A stretch of DNA of 64,000 nucleotides from Ramlibacter ginsenosidimutans (GCF_042678185.1 NZ_JBHUDQ010000004.1); one strand, 5' to 3'; positions 34,696 through 44,125 are shown, numbered from the stretch's first letter. Translations and numbers: made by a program. Notes: generated by a model from the sequence alone, not told the origin.

Positions 34696-36348
34696 TCAGG
34701 GCTCGTGCAGGTAACCTTCCTCGACTCCCGCCTTCACGCTGGAAGTGCGGAAACTGATCCGCGGCATCGTGCGGGTGCTCAGGAAACTGGCGAGACCCAC
34801 CGCGATGGTCAGCCAGAAGCCGACGTGGATCGCATGCACCAGCGCCTCATGCGCCATCCCGATCAACGCCGCGCCGTTGTAACCCGTTGCGGTAAGCTGG
34901 CCGAGAAGTGTGGCCTGGCGCTCCTGGCTCAGAAGGATCTCGGGATTCGCGAGTTGCTGCTGCCAAGTGGCGCCGCCGGACTCGCGCGCGAATGCATCGG
35001 CGACCGTGCGGCGGTAGACCCAGTTCACCGTCGCGCCCGTCAACGCCGTTCCCAGCATCGCGCCCACCATGCGCTGGCTTTGCAGGAGCGCGATGCCGAT
35101 ACCGACGTCCTTGCGCGGTGCAGCCTGCTGCATCGTGATCGTGAGGTTCGGCATCGTCAGGCCCATGCCGATGCCGCCGATCATCATCACGGCCACCAGG
35201 AAGGCATGTGACGAGTGCGCGTTGGCAAGCAGCATGCAGGCCGTGCACAGGGTCGTGAGTGCGAAACCCAGGTTCACCATCAGCGCGGCGTGCGGGATGC
35301 GCGGCAGGATGCGCGCGTTGCATACGTTCGACACCATGATGAAGGCCACCAGTGGCGTGACCAGCATGCCGGCCGTGCGCGCGGAGAGATCAAAGCCACC
35401 CTGGAACATGAGCGGCACATACACCAGCAGCGAGAACTGCATGAACCCGTTGGTGGCGGCCAGGAGAAACATGCTGCGCAGGGACGCATTGCGCAGCAGC
35501 GCGCCCGGGATCAGGGGATGCGCGACCCGGCGCTCCCAGTGGAACAGCGCCGCGAATGCAATGACGCAGAGCACCGCGATCGCCACCATGCCGGTCGTGA
35601 AGCCGTGCTGCGGCGCAAGTTCCACCAGCAGCTGCAGGCTGCCCAGCCCGGCCGCGATCATCGCGGCACCCGGCCAGTCGATTCGCGTCTTCTCGCCGGA
35701 CGTGCCGTGGCGCACGTGCGGCAGGAAGCGCCAGACCGCGGCCAGTGCAACCAAGCCTATCGGCAGGTTGATGTAGAAGATCCACCGCCAGCCAGGGGAC
35801 TGCGTCAGCGCGCCGCCCAGCGATGGACCGAGCGTGTTCGCCAGGCCGAAGGCGGACGCCATCATCATCTGCCAGCGCAGGCGAACGTGCGCATCGGGAA
35901 AGAGGTCCACGATCGACGCGAAGGCGCTACCCACCAGCATGCCACCGCCGACGCCCTGCAGCGCGCGCGCCGCAACCAGCGCGTGCATGTTGCTCGCGTA
36001 ACCGCAAAATGCCGACGCCGCGCAGAAGATGACGATGGAGGCGAGCACGAAGGGCCTGCGTCCGAACTGGTCACCCAGGCGCCCGACGACGGGCACGGTG
36101 ATCACCGAGGTCAGGAGATAGGACGTCGCGACCCACGCATAGAGATCGAAACCATGAAGTTCGGTGACGATGGCGGGGAGCGCGGTACTGACCACCGTCT
36201 GGTCCAGCGCCACCAGCGTTGCAACGCAGCACAGGCCCAGCATGGCCATGAGGGAGTCCCGGTTGGAGAGCGTCTGTCTGCTCGAACGGGACGGTTCTTG
36301 GTGAGAAATCAATGGCGGCGGGCAGTAGCAATACTCGCTGGGGATCAT
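34696..36348 (-). CDS. 14-TM MFS drug exporter (DHA2/EmrB type)
   Basis: About 550 residues from MIPSEYCYCPP; a start at MAMLGLCC (36249) is also possible. Motif D1 LDQTVVSTALPAIVTE and motif A GRLGDQFGRRPFVL place it in the DHA2 family, which exports drugs by proton antiport. Further marks are LQGVGGGMLVGSAFASIVDL and PSLGGALTQSPGWRWIFYINL. There is no adjacent EmrA-type fusion protein or TetR regulator, so it probably works alone. A hydrophobic span near the end (VGFWLTIAVGLASFL) completes 14. Confidence 0.92.
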   Translation of the reverse strand: MIPSEYCYCPPPLISHQEPSRSSRQTLSNRDSLMAMLGLCCVATLVALDQTVVSTALPAIVTELHGFDLYAWVATSYLLTSVITVPVVGRLGDQFGRRPFVLASIVIFCAASAFCGYASNMHALVAARALQGVGGGMLVGSAFASIVDLFPDAHVRLRWQMMMASAFGLANTLGPSLGGALTQSPGWRWIFYINLPIGLVALAAVWRFLPHVRHGTSGEKTRIDWPGAAMIAAGLGSLQLLVELAPQHGFTTGMVAIAVLCVIAFAALFHWERRVAHPLIPGALLRNASLRSMFLLAATNGFMQFSLLVYVPLMFQGGFDLSARTAGMLVTPLVAFIMVSNVCNARILPRIPHAALMVNLGFALTTLCTACMLLANAHSSHAFLVAVMMIGGIGMGLTMPNLTITMQQAAPRKDVGIGIALLQSQRMVGAMLGTALTGATVNWVYRRTVADAFARESGGATWQQQLANPEILLSQERQATLLGQLTATGYNGAALIGMAHEALVHAIHVGFWLTIAVGLASFLSTRTMPRISFRTSSVKAGVEEGYLHEP

Positions 36349-36536
36349 GCCTCCGGTTCGGTGGCTCAACAGGTCGGTAACGAAAAAAAACGCGGGCCAC
36401 GGCACCGCGCGCGCGAGCTTCCTTCGGAAGCGGTGCGTCAGGTGCAGCTCAGCGCATTCCCGCTAGGATGAATCGCGGAGCGATCCGCTCCCGCGCTGCC
36501 AGCGGCAAGCCCGAGACGCCGATGCCTTCTTCTCCA

Positions 36537-36565
36537 TTGGATTTGCACAAATTCTGTTGTAGAGT
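36537..36565 (+). promoter_or_regulatory. Sigma-70-like promoter of the Pal-like gene
   Basis: TTGGAT at 36537, a 17-bp spacer and TAGAGT at 36560 precede the lipoprotein gene, giving an expected transcript start about 20 bp before the chosen TTG codon. Confidence 0.5.
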
Positions 36566-36591
36566 TGCGCGTCAAATTTCGGGAGCCTCCC

Positions 36592-37116
36592 TTGCGTTTT
36601 CCGCTGATCCTCATCACCGCCTCCCTGGGCCTTGCTGCCTGTTCGACGCCGCCGAAGCCCGCGCCGGTGACATCGGCACCCGGTGTCGCTGCGGCTTCAC
36701 CGGCGGCCTCGGTCGCGCAACCGGCTGCCGCAGCGCCTGGGACGCTCAGGCCCGAATACCTGGACCCGAGCAGCGCGATTGCCAAGCGCCGCAGCGTGTA
36801 TTTCGGTTTTGACGACAACGCGATTCGCCAGCAGGACCGCGATGTGATCGAGCTGCAAGGCCGCTATCTGGCCTCGCACCCGGGCGTGTCGGTACGCGTG
36901 GAGGGCAACACGGACGAACGCGGCAGCGCCGAATACAACCTGGCGCTTGGCCAGCGCCGGGCCGACGCCACCGCGAAAGCCCTGGAGGTGTTCGGCGCGC
37001 GTTCCTCGCAGCTGGATGCCACGAGCTGGGGCGCGGAAAAGCCGGTTGCGGCCGGCCATGACGAGGCGGCGTGGGCGCAGAACCGGCGCGCCGACGTCGT
37101 CTACCCGAGCAAGTAA
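36592..37116 (+). CDS. Pal-like OmpA-family lipoprotein (TTG start)
   Basis: 174 residues from a TTG with GGGAG six bases upstream; a TTG at 36565 lies in the -10 element and is unlikely. The signal peptide MRFPLILITASLGLAAC carries a lipobox with lipidated Cys17. The OmpA/Pal peptidoglycan-binding domain is clear: VYFGFDDNAIRQQDRDVIEL, then VEGNTDERGSAEYNLALGQR. Tol-Pal components are not adjacent, so this could be a second Pal-like protein. Pro/Ala-rich linker between Cys17 and the domain. The product sits in the outer membrane and binds the cell wall. Confidence 0.9.
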   Translation: MRFPLILITASLGLAACSTPPKPAPVTSAPGVAAASPAASVAQPAAAAPGTLRPEYLDPSSAIAKRRSVYFGFDDNAIRQQDRDVIELQGRYLASHPGVSVRVEGNTDERGSAEYNLALGQRRADATAKALEVFGARSSQLDATSWGAEKPVAAGHDEAAWAQNRRADVVYPSK

Positions 37117-37228
37117 GCGCCTTCGGCGGCGCGGTTCAGGTGCTCCTGCCCTCGCCGCCGTTGTCCGCGCCGAGGCTTCCCACCGCCCGCGACGTGCCGG
37201 CGCGAGCCGCGCACGGCTGCAACTCTCG

Positions 37229-37930
37229 CTAGCTCGCCTGCGTCCCCGAATCCGCGCGGATGAGCCGCGTCATGGCGCGGCTGCCGCAGGCGAGCAGCGC
37301 CACCGCCGCCACCACGAGGCCGCCGGCGACGTCGATCGCGACGTGCTGGCGTGTCGCCAGCGTGGAATAGACGATCGCGGCGCACCACAGCCAGCTGGCG
37401 CCGCGCACCCATGGCGGCGCGGAAATGCTGCGCAGCTCGCCCGCGATGATGGCGCCGCTGTACACCGCGAACGCGACATGAAGGGAAGGAAAGGCATTCC
37501 CGCCCCGGTCCGCGGTCTTCAGCACCTGCAGCGCCGGGTAATCCGACCAGTGCACGCCGAACGCCGGCGTGGTCGTGGGAAAGAACCAGTAGGTCGCGAG
37601 CCCCAGGAAAGCCATGATCAAGGCGCCGCTCACGTACTTGCGCACTCCCGCCAGGTCGCGCGCGAGGGCAGGTGCGAGCGCGACGTACACCCACAGCGAG
37701 GCATACGGAAGCAACGCCGACTGGCTCACGCCGACCCAGTGGTCGACGGCCGTCATCGGCACGGTGACGGCGTGCGTCGCCCGGCTTTCCTGCGTCCAGA
37801 AATACAGCAGGAAGAAGCCCCAGATTCCCCCGATGGTGCCCGTCATCTTCAGCAGCCACAGCGTCTGGAGACGGTGGAGCAGCGACCCGGTCCAGGACAG
37901 GGCCAGCGGACTCGCGTTGTTTGACTTCAT
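37229..37930 (-). CDS. PAP2-superfamily membrane phosphatase/transferase
   Basis: 233 residues from MKSNNASPL with several membrane spans. Catalytic motifs of the PAP2 inositol-type subfamily are visible: FFPTTTPAF, NAFPSLHVAFAVYSGAI with a first His, and TRQHVAIDVAGG with the second His and Asp. Members dephosphorylate lipid phosphates or transfer head groups. It is convergent to the Pal-like gene and precedes the helicase operon on the same strand. Substrate unknown. Confidence 0.85.
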   Translation of the reverse strand: MKSNNASPLALSWTGSLLHRLQTLWLLKMTGTIGGIWGFFLLYFWTQESRATHAVTVPMTAVDHWVGVSQSALLPYASLWVYVALAPALARDLAGVRKYVSGALIMAFLGLATYWFFPTTTPAFGVHWSDYPALQVLKTADRGGNAFPSLHVAFAVYSGAIIAGELRSISAPPWVRGASWLWCAAIVYSTLATRQHVAIDVAGGLVVAAVALLACGSRAMTRLIRADSGTQAS

Positions 37931-38021
37931 TCTTCCTTCGTCGGTGCCACGGCGGCGACCTGCACGCTGCATTGTGGCAAACGGCGGGCCCGCACGGTGC
38001 AATCGCCTCGTTCGACGCGGA

Positions 38022-40292
38022 TCACGCCAGGCGCCCCGGCGCGATCCGCCACCACTGCGGCAGCAAGCCGCGCACCGCCGGACGTGCGAAGCGGTCGTCG
38101 ATCAGGTAGACCACCCCCTGGTCCTCCTGGGTGCGGATCACGCGGCCGGCAGCCTGCACGACCTTCTGCAGGCCCGGATACAGGTACGTGTAGTCGTAGC
38201 CGGCCCCGAACACCGCATCCAGGCAGGCCTTGAGCTGCTCGTTGCGGGGGTTCACCTGCGGCAGGCCCAGTGTCGCGACGAATGCTCCCACCAGGCGGTC
38301 GCCGCGCAGGTCGATCCCCTCGCCGAAACTTCCGCCCAACACGGCGAAGCCGATCCCCGCGCCTGCGGGAACGAAGCGGTCCAGGAAGGCGCTGCGCTGG
38401 CCTTCGTCCATGCCACGCGCCTGCACCCACATGGGGATGTCGGCATGGCACCGGCTGAAATCCGCAGCGACCATGTCGAGGTACTGGAAGCTGCTGAAGA
38501 AGGCGAGATAGTTGCCGGGCCGACGCGTGAACTGGTCGGTGATCAGCCGCACGATCGGCGCGATGGAGCGATGCCGATCGGGATAGCGCGTGGAGATGGT
38601 GCTGACCAGGTGCACTTCCAGCTGCTCGGGCCGGAACGGGGATTCCACATCGATCCAGGCCGCGTCGGCGGGCAGGCCCAGCATGTCCATGTGGTAGCGC
38701 GGCGGGTTCAGGGTGGCGGAAAACAGAGTGACCGCGCGCGCTGCCGCAAAGCGCGGTTTCAGGAAGGACGCCGGGACCATGTTCTGGATGCGCACGGTGG
38801 TGGCGTCACGCCCGGCGGCCTTGGCGTGCGTGACCTCGAGCGAGGAGTGCGACCCGAATGTCTCGGCGAGGCGCGTGAACCCCAGGATGTCGAAGTAGGC
38901 CTGCTGCAAGCCGGCGTCCGCCGCACCGGGTGCGGACTCCGCGAGTTGCGCCTCGATCGCGAGCGTCGCCTGCTTGAGTGCGACCAGGAAGCCGCCAGGC
39001 AGCGATGCGAGCTTCCCCTCCGCTTGCGTATCCGCCTTGCGCAACGCACTCCACTGGCGCCCGAGCTTCGCCAGGGCCTGGCGCACCGGTGCCGCCGCCG
39101 TCGACCGCACGGTGCGCAAGGAAGCCTGCTGAAGCGACGCCGAGTACATGGACCGCGCACGCTCCACGAGGTTGTGGGCTTCGTCCGCGAGCACGCCGAC
39201 GCGCCAGTCGCCGGCGACCGTCATCGCGTACAGCATCGCGCTGCCGTCGAACCAGTAGTTGTAGTCGGCCACCATCAGGTCGGCCCAGCGGACCAACTCC
39301 TGCGAAAGGTAGTAGGGGCAAACGTGGTGCCGCAGCGCGACGTCGCGAAGCGTCGCGCCGTCGAGGAAGCGTTCGTCGAGTGCTGCGTCGCGTGCGGCGG
39401 GTAGACGGTCGTAGAAGCCACGCGCCAGCGGACAGGCGTCGCCGTGGCAGGCCTTGTCGGGATGTTCGCACGCCTTGTCACGCGCGGTCAGTTCCAGCAC
39501 GCGCAACGGCATCGCAGGCGCACTTCGTCCCAGCAGCGCTGCAGCATCCAGCGCCAGCCGCCTGCCGGTCGTCTTCGCCGTGAGGTAGAAGACTTTGTCC
39601 ACGCCGTGTGCAGGTGCAGCCTTCAACATGGAGAAGACCGTGGCGATGGTCTTGCCGATGCCGGTGGGCGCCTGCGCCAGCAGGCAGCGACCGGCCGTCA
39701 CGCCGCGGTACACGGCGGCCGCGAGCTCCCGCTGCCCGGGACGAAAGCCCGCATGCGGAAAGGCCAGCGCCGCCAGCGCGAGGTCGCGTTGCCGGCGATG
39801 CTCCAGTTCTCGTTCGGCCCACGCCAGGAACTCGCGGCAGCGGTCCTCGTAGAACACGCGCAGCGATTCGGCGGAGTGCGTTTCGACGAAGCAGGTTTCC
39901 TGCTGTGTCGTCACGTCGAAGTACACGAGGGCGAGGTCGATCTGGTCCAGGCCGCGTTCCTGGCAGAACAGCCATCCGTAGACCTTGGCCTGCGCCCAGT
40001 GCAGGAGGCGGTGGTTGCCCGGCTGCCGGCGCAGGTCGCCGCGATGGGTCTTGATCTCTTCCAGCCGATTCGCGTGGGGGTCGTAGCCGTCGGCGCGACC
40101 GCGCACGACGAGCGGCCCGAATTCGCCGCGCAGGCTGATCTCCGTCTCGTAGCCGGGGCCGCGGCGGCCGGCAACCAGCTGGTGCCCGGCCATCCCTTCC
40201 TGCGCGCTGGGCGAGGGCGTGAACCGCAGGTCCAGGTCGCCCCGCTTCGCGGTGAATTCGCACAGCGCGCGAACGGCGACCGAGTACTGCAT
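38022..40292 (-). CDS. XPD/DinG-type helicase with N-terminal PD-(D/E)XK-like nuclease domain
   Basis: 756 residues from MQYSVAVRALCEF. The N-terminal ~170 residues resemble RecB/Cas4-type nucleases: VVRGRADGYDPHANRLEEIK gives Asp69 and Glu79-x-Lys81, and HWAQAKVYGW gives the helical Gln-x3-Tyr. The helicase has Walker A APTGIGKT (208-215), four cysteines at 275, 282, 287 and 325 fitting the XPD/DinG iron-sulfur cluster, DEAH (370-373), FSATLNPPRYHMDML, then GSFGEGIDLRGD and the motif VI region QAAGRVIRTQED. It should be a 5'-3' DNA helicase for repair. A decayed paralogue is at 59.7-61.1 kb. Confidence 0.92.
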   Translation of the reverse strand: MQYSVAVRALCEFTAKRGDLDLRFTPSPSAQEGMAGHQLVAGRRGPGYETEISLRGEFGPLVVRGRADGYDPHANRLEEIKTHRGDLRRQPGNHRLLHWAQAKVYGWLFCQERGLDQIDLALVYFDVTTQQETCFVETHSAESLRVFYEDRCREFLAWAERELEHRRQRDLALAALAFPHAGFRPGQRELAAAVYRGVTAGRCLLAQAPTGIGKTIATVFSMLKAAPAHGVDKVFYLTAKTTGRRLALDAAALLGRSAPAMPLRVLELTARDKACEHPDKACHGDACPLARGFYDRLPAARDAALDERFLDGATLRDVALRHHVCPYYLSQELVRWADLMVADYNYWFDGSAMLYAMTVAGDWRVGVLADEAHNLVERARSMYSASLQQASLRTVRSTAAAPVRQALAKLGRQWSALRKADTQAEGKLASLPGGFLVALKQATLAIEAQLAESAPGAADAGLQQAYFDILGFTRLAETFGSHSSLEVTHAKAAGRDATTVRIQNMVPASFLKPRFAAARAVTLFSATLNPPRYHMDMLGLPADAAWIDVESPFRPEQLEVHLVSTISTRYPDRHRSIAPIVRLITDQFTRRPGNYLAFFSSFQYLDMVAADFSRCHADIPMWVQARGMDEGQRSAFLDRFVPAGAGIGFAVLGGSFGEGIDLRGDRLVGAFVATLGLPQVNPRNEQLKACLDAVFGAGYDYTYLYPGLQKVVQAAGRVIRTQEDQGVVYLIDDRFARPAVRGLLPQWWRIAPGRLA

Positions 40293-40447
40293 GGGCGGAT
40301 GGTAATGCGGCCGGAGGCCAGGGTCGCCCATGCGGCGGCGCCGGACTTCGGTTTTTCGGGAAGGACCGGCAGGAATCCTCTGCTTTTTCGCGGCGCTTGC
40401 AGGGGCTACCCTGCGCTGCCTGACCCCACACCTCTCGAAGGAGCACC

Positions 40448-41371
40448 ATGAAACGAGCACTCGCCCTCCTCGCCGTCGTCCTGACGCTGGGGATGGCCGT
40501 GAGCCTGGACGCCGAAGCCCGGCGCCTGGGCGGCGGCAAATCCAGCGGGATGCAACGGCAGAACGTGACCGCGCCGGCCGCCACCCCCGGCGGCAGCCCG
40601 GCGCACGCGCCGACGCAGGCCGCGCCCGCCACGGCCCCCATTGCCGCCGGCGCTGTCGCCGCCGACGGCCAGAGGCGCAGCTGGATGGGCCCCCTCGCGG
40701 GCCTCGCCGCCGGCCTGGGCATCGCCGCCCTCGCGTCGCACTTCGGCTTCGGCGAAGCGCTGTCCAACGTGCTCACCATGGCACTCGTGGCCATGGCCGT
40801 CCTGGCGCTGATCGGCTTCGTGATGCGCAAGCGCGCGGCCCCGCAGGGTCCGGCGCTGGCCGGGGCCGAGATGCCCCGCGCCGCCCAGGAACCGGGCGTG
40901 TTCCGCAATCCGCTGCAACAGGCGCCGCAGGGCGGCTCGCTGATCGGCTCGCGCATCGGCGCCAGCAGCGCGCCTGCGACGGCGGCCGTGGGCACCATCC
41001 CTGCGGACTTCGACATTGCGGCCTTCGTGCGCAACGCCAAGGCGCAGTTCATGGCGCTGCAAGCGGCCAATGACGCGCGCGACCTCGAGCGCCTGCGCGA
41101 CTTCCTCACCCCGGCCATGTTCGAGGTGGTGCGAGCCGATCTCGTGGAGCGCGGCGACGCCCCGCAGCACACGGAGGTATTCGGCCTGGAGGCGCAGGTG
41201 CTGGACGTGGCGCAGGAAGACAGCCGCTACATCGTCAGCGTGCGCTTCACCGGCAGCATCCGCGAGCAGGCAGGCACCCTGCCCGAGGACCTGCACGAGG
41301 TGTGGCACCTGGAAAAACCGCGCACGGGCTTCGGCGGCTGGGTGGTCGCCGGCATCCAGCAAGCGGCCTGA
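40448..41371 (+). CDS. Tim44-like domain protein
   Basis: 307 residues with a signal peptide (MKRALALLAVVLTLGMAVSL, cleavage near DAEA) and GAAGGAG five bases before the start. The middle is rich in Ala/Pro with a hydrophobic pair near 82-125 (GPLAGLAAGLGIAALASHFG, then MALVAMAVLALIGFVM), and the C-terminal 120 residues carry the Tim44-like fold (FVRNAKAQFMALQAANDARD, then DSRYIVSVRFTGSIREQ). It is common in betaproteobacteria, with unknown function, likely in the inner membrane. It is divergent from the helicase gene. Confidence 0.9.
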   Translation: MKRALALLAVVLTLGMAVSLDAEARRLGGGKSSGMQRQNVTAPAATPGGSPAHAPTQAAPATAPIAAGAVAADGQRRSWMGPLAGLAAGLGIAALASHFGFGEALSNVLTMALVAMAVLALIGFVMRKRAAPQGPALAGAEMPRAAQEPGVFRNPLQQAPQGGSLIGSRIGASSAPATAAVGTIPADFDIAAFVRNAKAQFMALQAANDARDLERLRDFLTPAMFEVVRADLVERGDAPQHTEVFGLEAQVLDVAQEDSRYIVSVRFTGSIREQAGTLPEDLHEVWHLEKPRTGFGGWVVAGIQQAA

Positions 41372-41437
41372 GCGCGATGCACGCCTGTGAGCGCTGCCCC
41401 CGCCAGGGACGCGCCCGGCTGAGGGCACACTCGGGCC

Positions 41438-42331
41438 ATGGCAGCTCCCATCAACTACCGCCACCTCTACTACTTCTGGGTCGTGGCCAAGGAAGGCGGC
41501 ATGGGCCGTGCCGCCACGCGGCTGGGCATGGCGGTGCAGACGGTGAGCGCGCAGGTGCGCGCGCTGGAGCAGTCGCTGGGCCACGCCCTGTTCCGCCCGG
41601 CCGGTCGCGGCATGGCGCTCACCGAGGCGGGCGTGGCCGCGATGACGCACGCCGACCAGATCTTCCAGCTCGGTGAGCAACTTCCTGCCGCCGTGCGCGA
41701 AGCGGCGACCGGGCAAGGCAGGCGCCTCGCGGTCGGGATCCCCGACGGCCTGCCGAAGCTGGTGGTGCCCCACCTGCTGCAGCCGGCCGTGGACGGCACC
41801 GGCGTGCGGCTCCTGTGCCACGAGGACGAGTTCGACCGCCTGCTGGGCGACCTCGCGCTGCACCGGCTGGACGCCGTGCTCTCCGACCGCGCCGCTCCGC
41901 CCAATCCCAACCTGCGCCTGTACAGCCATGCCCTGGGCGAAGCGTCGCTCGCGTGGTTCGCGCCGGCGGCGCTGGTGAAGAAAGGGGGCAAGCGCTTTCC
42001 CGAGTGCCTGGCGGACATGCCCCTGCTGCTGCCCACCGGCCACGCCGCCGTGCGCCCGCGCCTGGACCAATGGTTCGAGCGCCACGGCTTCCGCCCGCAC
42101 GTGGCCGGCGAGTTCGAGGACAGCGCCTTGCTCGCCACCTTCGGCCGCAGCGGCATGGGCGCGTTTCCCGCCTCGCGCTGGTCGCGCGCCGAACTGCTCG
42201 CCGACAAGGGGCTGCGGCTGCTGGGCGACACGCCCGAGCTCGTCGAGCACTTCTTCCTGATCTCGGCGGAGCGGCGCATCCAGCACCCGTTGGTACAGAA
42301 GCTGGTACAGGGCGGGCGGGAAGTCATGTAG
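41438..42331 (+). CDS. nhaR: NhaR-type LysR-family regulator
   Basis: 297 residues. The NhaR subgroup is recognisable from its opening NYRHLYYFWVVAKEGGMGRA and the helix TVSAQVRALEQSLGHALF. The effector domain follows with VGIPDGLPKLVVPHLLQPA. NhaR in enterics activates the Na+/H+ antiporter gene nhaA; here no nhaA is adjacent, so the target is unknown. The start codon is preceded by a weak ribosome site; an upstream GTG is possible. Confidence 0.85.
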   Translation: MAAPINYRHLYYFWVVAKEGGMGRAATRLGMAVQTVSAQVRALEQSLGHALFRPAGRGMALTEAGVAAMTHADQIFQLGEQLPAAVREAATGQGRRLAVGIPDGLPKLVVPHLLQPAVDGTGVRLLCHEDEFDRLLGDLALHRLDAVLSDRAAPPNPNLRLYSHALGEASLAWFAPAALVKKGGKRFPECLADMPLLLPTGHAAVRPRLDQWFERHGFRPHVAGEFEDSALLATFGRSGMGAFPASRWSRAELLADKGLRLLGDTPELVEHFFLISAERRIQHPLVQKLVQGGREVM

Positions 42332-42435
42332 CAGGCGCGCATGAGCGCGACATCCTGTTCGCCCATCCGCGCAACAAGCCGTCCGCGAGCCTGCAAGGGC
42401 CGGGTCTGGCGCCGGCCCGAATTCGGTCCCTCAGC

Positions 42436-42642
42436 TCACTCGAGCGTGAACCCGACCTTCATCGTCACTTGCCAGTGGGCGACCTTGCCGTCTTCGATGT
42501 GGCCTCGGGTCTCCACGACCTCGAACCAGTGCATATTGCGGACGGTTTCGCTGGCCTTGGCGATGGCCGTGTTGACGGCATCTTCGATCCCCGAGGGCGA
42601 GGATCCGGTGAGTTCCAGGATCTTGTACACGTGGTGTGGCAT
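42436..42642 (-). CDS. Dodecin flavin-binding protein
   Basis: 68 residues. The dodecin family is clear: MPHHVYKILELTGSS, then VRNMHWFEVVETRGHI, then AHWQVTMKVGFTLE. Trp39 stacks on the flavin and Gln58 contacts it, both as in the family. Dodecins form hollow dodecamers that store and buffer flavin in the cytoplasm. AGGAGGT lies 6-12 bp before the start. It is convergent to NhaR. Confidence 0.95.
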   Translation of the reverse strand: MPHHVYKILELTGSSPSGIEDAVNTAIAKASETVRNMHWFEVVETRGHIEDGKVAHWQVTMKVGFTLE

Positions 42643-42787
42643 GGCACCTCCTGACGGTCGACTGATCGTCCAGCCCGCCCCGTGGGAAGGGCACGAACGG
42701 AGGCTAAGTATGTCCGCTTTCGACCCTTGGCAGCCGCCCCCCCTCGACAGGTCTGGCTCTGGCGGATCCGGGAGCGGTGCGAGCGGC

Positions 42788-43485
42788 TTACTGGTCGACC
42801 ACGAATCCGTCGTAGTGGGGCCGCATGCTGATCGGCTTGACCAGCGGCGGGCGGATCTTCTGCGCGTCCGGGAGCAGGTTCATGCCCAGGCCCGGTCCGG
42901 ACGGGATGTCGACGAATCCCATGTTCGGCCGCGGTACGTGGTCGACGATGTCGCTGCCCAGGTGCTCGGGCCGCGATTCAAAGATGCCGGCTTCGAAACC
43001 CGTCGCGTACTCCTGGATCGCGAAGTTCGGAATCGCCGCGTCCAGCTGCAGGCAGGCCGCCAGGCCAATCGGGGACAGCGGGTTGTGCGGCACCACCTGC
43101 ACGTGATGGGCCTCGGCCATGGCCGCGACCTTCTTCGCGCCGGTAATGCCGCCACACAGACACAGGTCCACCCGCGCGTACTCCACGCCACCGCGCGCCA
43201 TCAGCGCCTGGAATTCGTAGATGTTGGCGAAGCGCTCGCCGGTCGCGATCGGGATGCCGATCTTCTCGGCCACGCGCGCCATGGCGTCCGGGCCTTCGGG
43301 GCGGATCGGGTCCTCGATGAACATCGGATGGGTGTCCTCGATGCCGCGCGCGAACACGATCGCCTCCGCGGGCGTGAGACGCCGGTGGATCTCGATCAGC
43401 AGGTCCACACGGTCGCCGACCACGTCGCGCATGCGGCGGGTGTTGTCGATCGCGTCGCGCATCTTCTTGATGTGCGTCTTGAAGC
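42788..43485 (-). pseudogene. Enolase-superfamily dehydratase, N-terminus lost
   Basis: About 230 residues remain, all from the C-terminal barrel of the mandelate racemase/enolase superfamily: DLLIEIHRRLTPAEA, MFIEDPIRPEG, IATGERFANIYE, then VVPHNPLSPIGLAA. The acidic residues of these blocks are the expected magnesium ligands. Missing are the whole N-terminal capping domain and the barrel strand carrying the catalytic Lys. Upstream of the homology the frame is still open for about 45 codons (to an ATG at 43618), but that part shows no family resemblance. The break near 43485 marks the edge of the accessory island. Confidence 0.75.
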
Positions 43486-43828
43486 ACCCTTGTTTTCGGC
43501 AACTGCCGATCCCAGAGCGGACAGGGCGAGAGTACCAGGCAAGCGCATTTGTGGCGCTTCCGCTGGCGTGCTGCACATATCCCTTACCGCTCGTCGCGGT
43601 GCACGCCGTCTCTCCCATCTGGCATATACGGAGCGAGAAGCCGCTGCCTAAATTGACTTATGGCTTCTTGATCTCACCTGCGGCGAGGACCCGATGCAGT
43701 AGGCACAAAACCATATGGCCGCACTGAAGCGGACGGAGTACGGCGCCTGTCTCAATGCCGGTCCCCAGGCGCCAGCCATGCGAACTGGACCGGCGATCAC
43801 CAGGGCCCTAGCGGCCGGGAGTTGCAAC
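43486..43828. other. Noncoding boundary sequence before the RiPP-like operon
   Basis: No gene is convincing. It begins where the enolase remnant loses homology and contains AT-richer DNA with a TTGACT at 43653 that could be a -35 element, though no clear -10 follows at the right distance. GGGAG of the precursor ribosome site is at 43817-43821. Confidence 0.45.
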
Positions 43829-44092
43829 ATGGAAACTCAATCCAAAGCTGCTGTATCCAGCGCGAAATTAACCGGTAACAATCACGTGAAGATCGTCGTC
43901 AGCGAAGGGCGTGTGACCCTCGACGATTTGCATCGGGCGCTGGATCTGGCGATCAAGCAGTTCGTGCCACATGGCGGCTGCAACTGCGGCCTTACCGGCT
44001 TCGATCTCAGCTTCCTGCGCGGAGACCCCGGTCTTGCGCATGAGCTGACGCAAGTGCCCAACATCCAGGGGGGCTTCGTCGAGCGCTTCTGA
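43829..44092 (+). CDS. Candidate RiPP precursor peptide (Cys-Asn-Cys core)
   Basis: 87 residues from ATG at 43829, with GGGAG seven bases upstream. The first ~48 residues look like a leader: a strand-like NNHVKIVVSEGR, then an amphipathic helix VTLDDLHRALDLAIKQF. Then comes a glycine-flanked core PHGGCNCGLTGFDLSFLRG with Cys51 and Cys53, and a tail ending GGFVERF. No signal peptide. It stands 33 bp before a DUF692 (MNIO) gene whose known relatives modify Cys or Asp residues of small precursor peptides, which is the main reason for the call. I do not recognise this precursor family from known MNIO systems. Confidence 0.65.
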   Translation: METQSKAAVSSAKLTGNNHVKIVVSEGRVTLDDLHRALDLAIKQFVPHGGCNCGLTGFDLSFLRGDPGLAHELTQVPNIQGGFVERF

Positions 44093-44125
44093 GAATGCCG
44101 TTCGACCAGCTTACAGAGATCCGCG

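Noticed and set aside
37229..37930. Link between the PAP2 gene and the helicase as one operon
   Set aside because: Same strand, 91 bp apart, but no functional connection or overlap; not enough to claim.
40406..42286. 626-codon open frame antisense to the Tim44-like and NhaR genes
   Set aside because: Shadow frame without domain or ribosome site.
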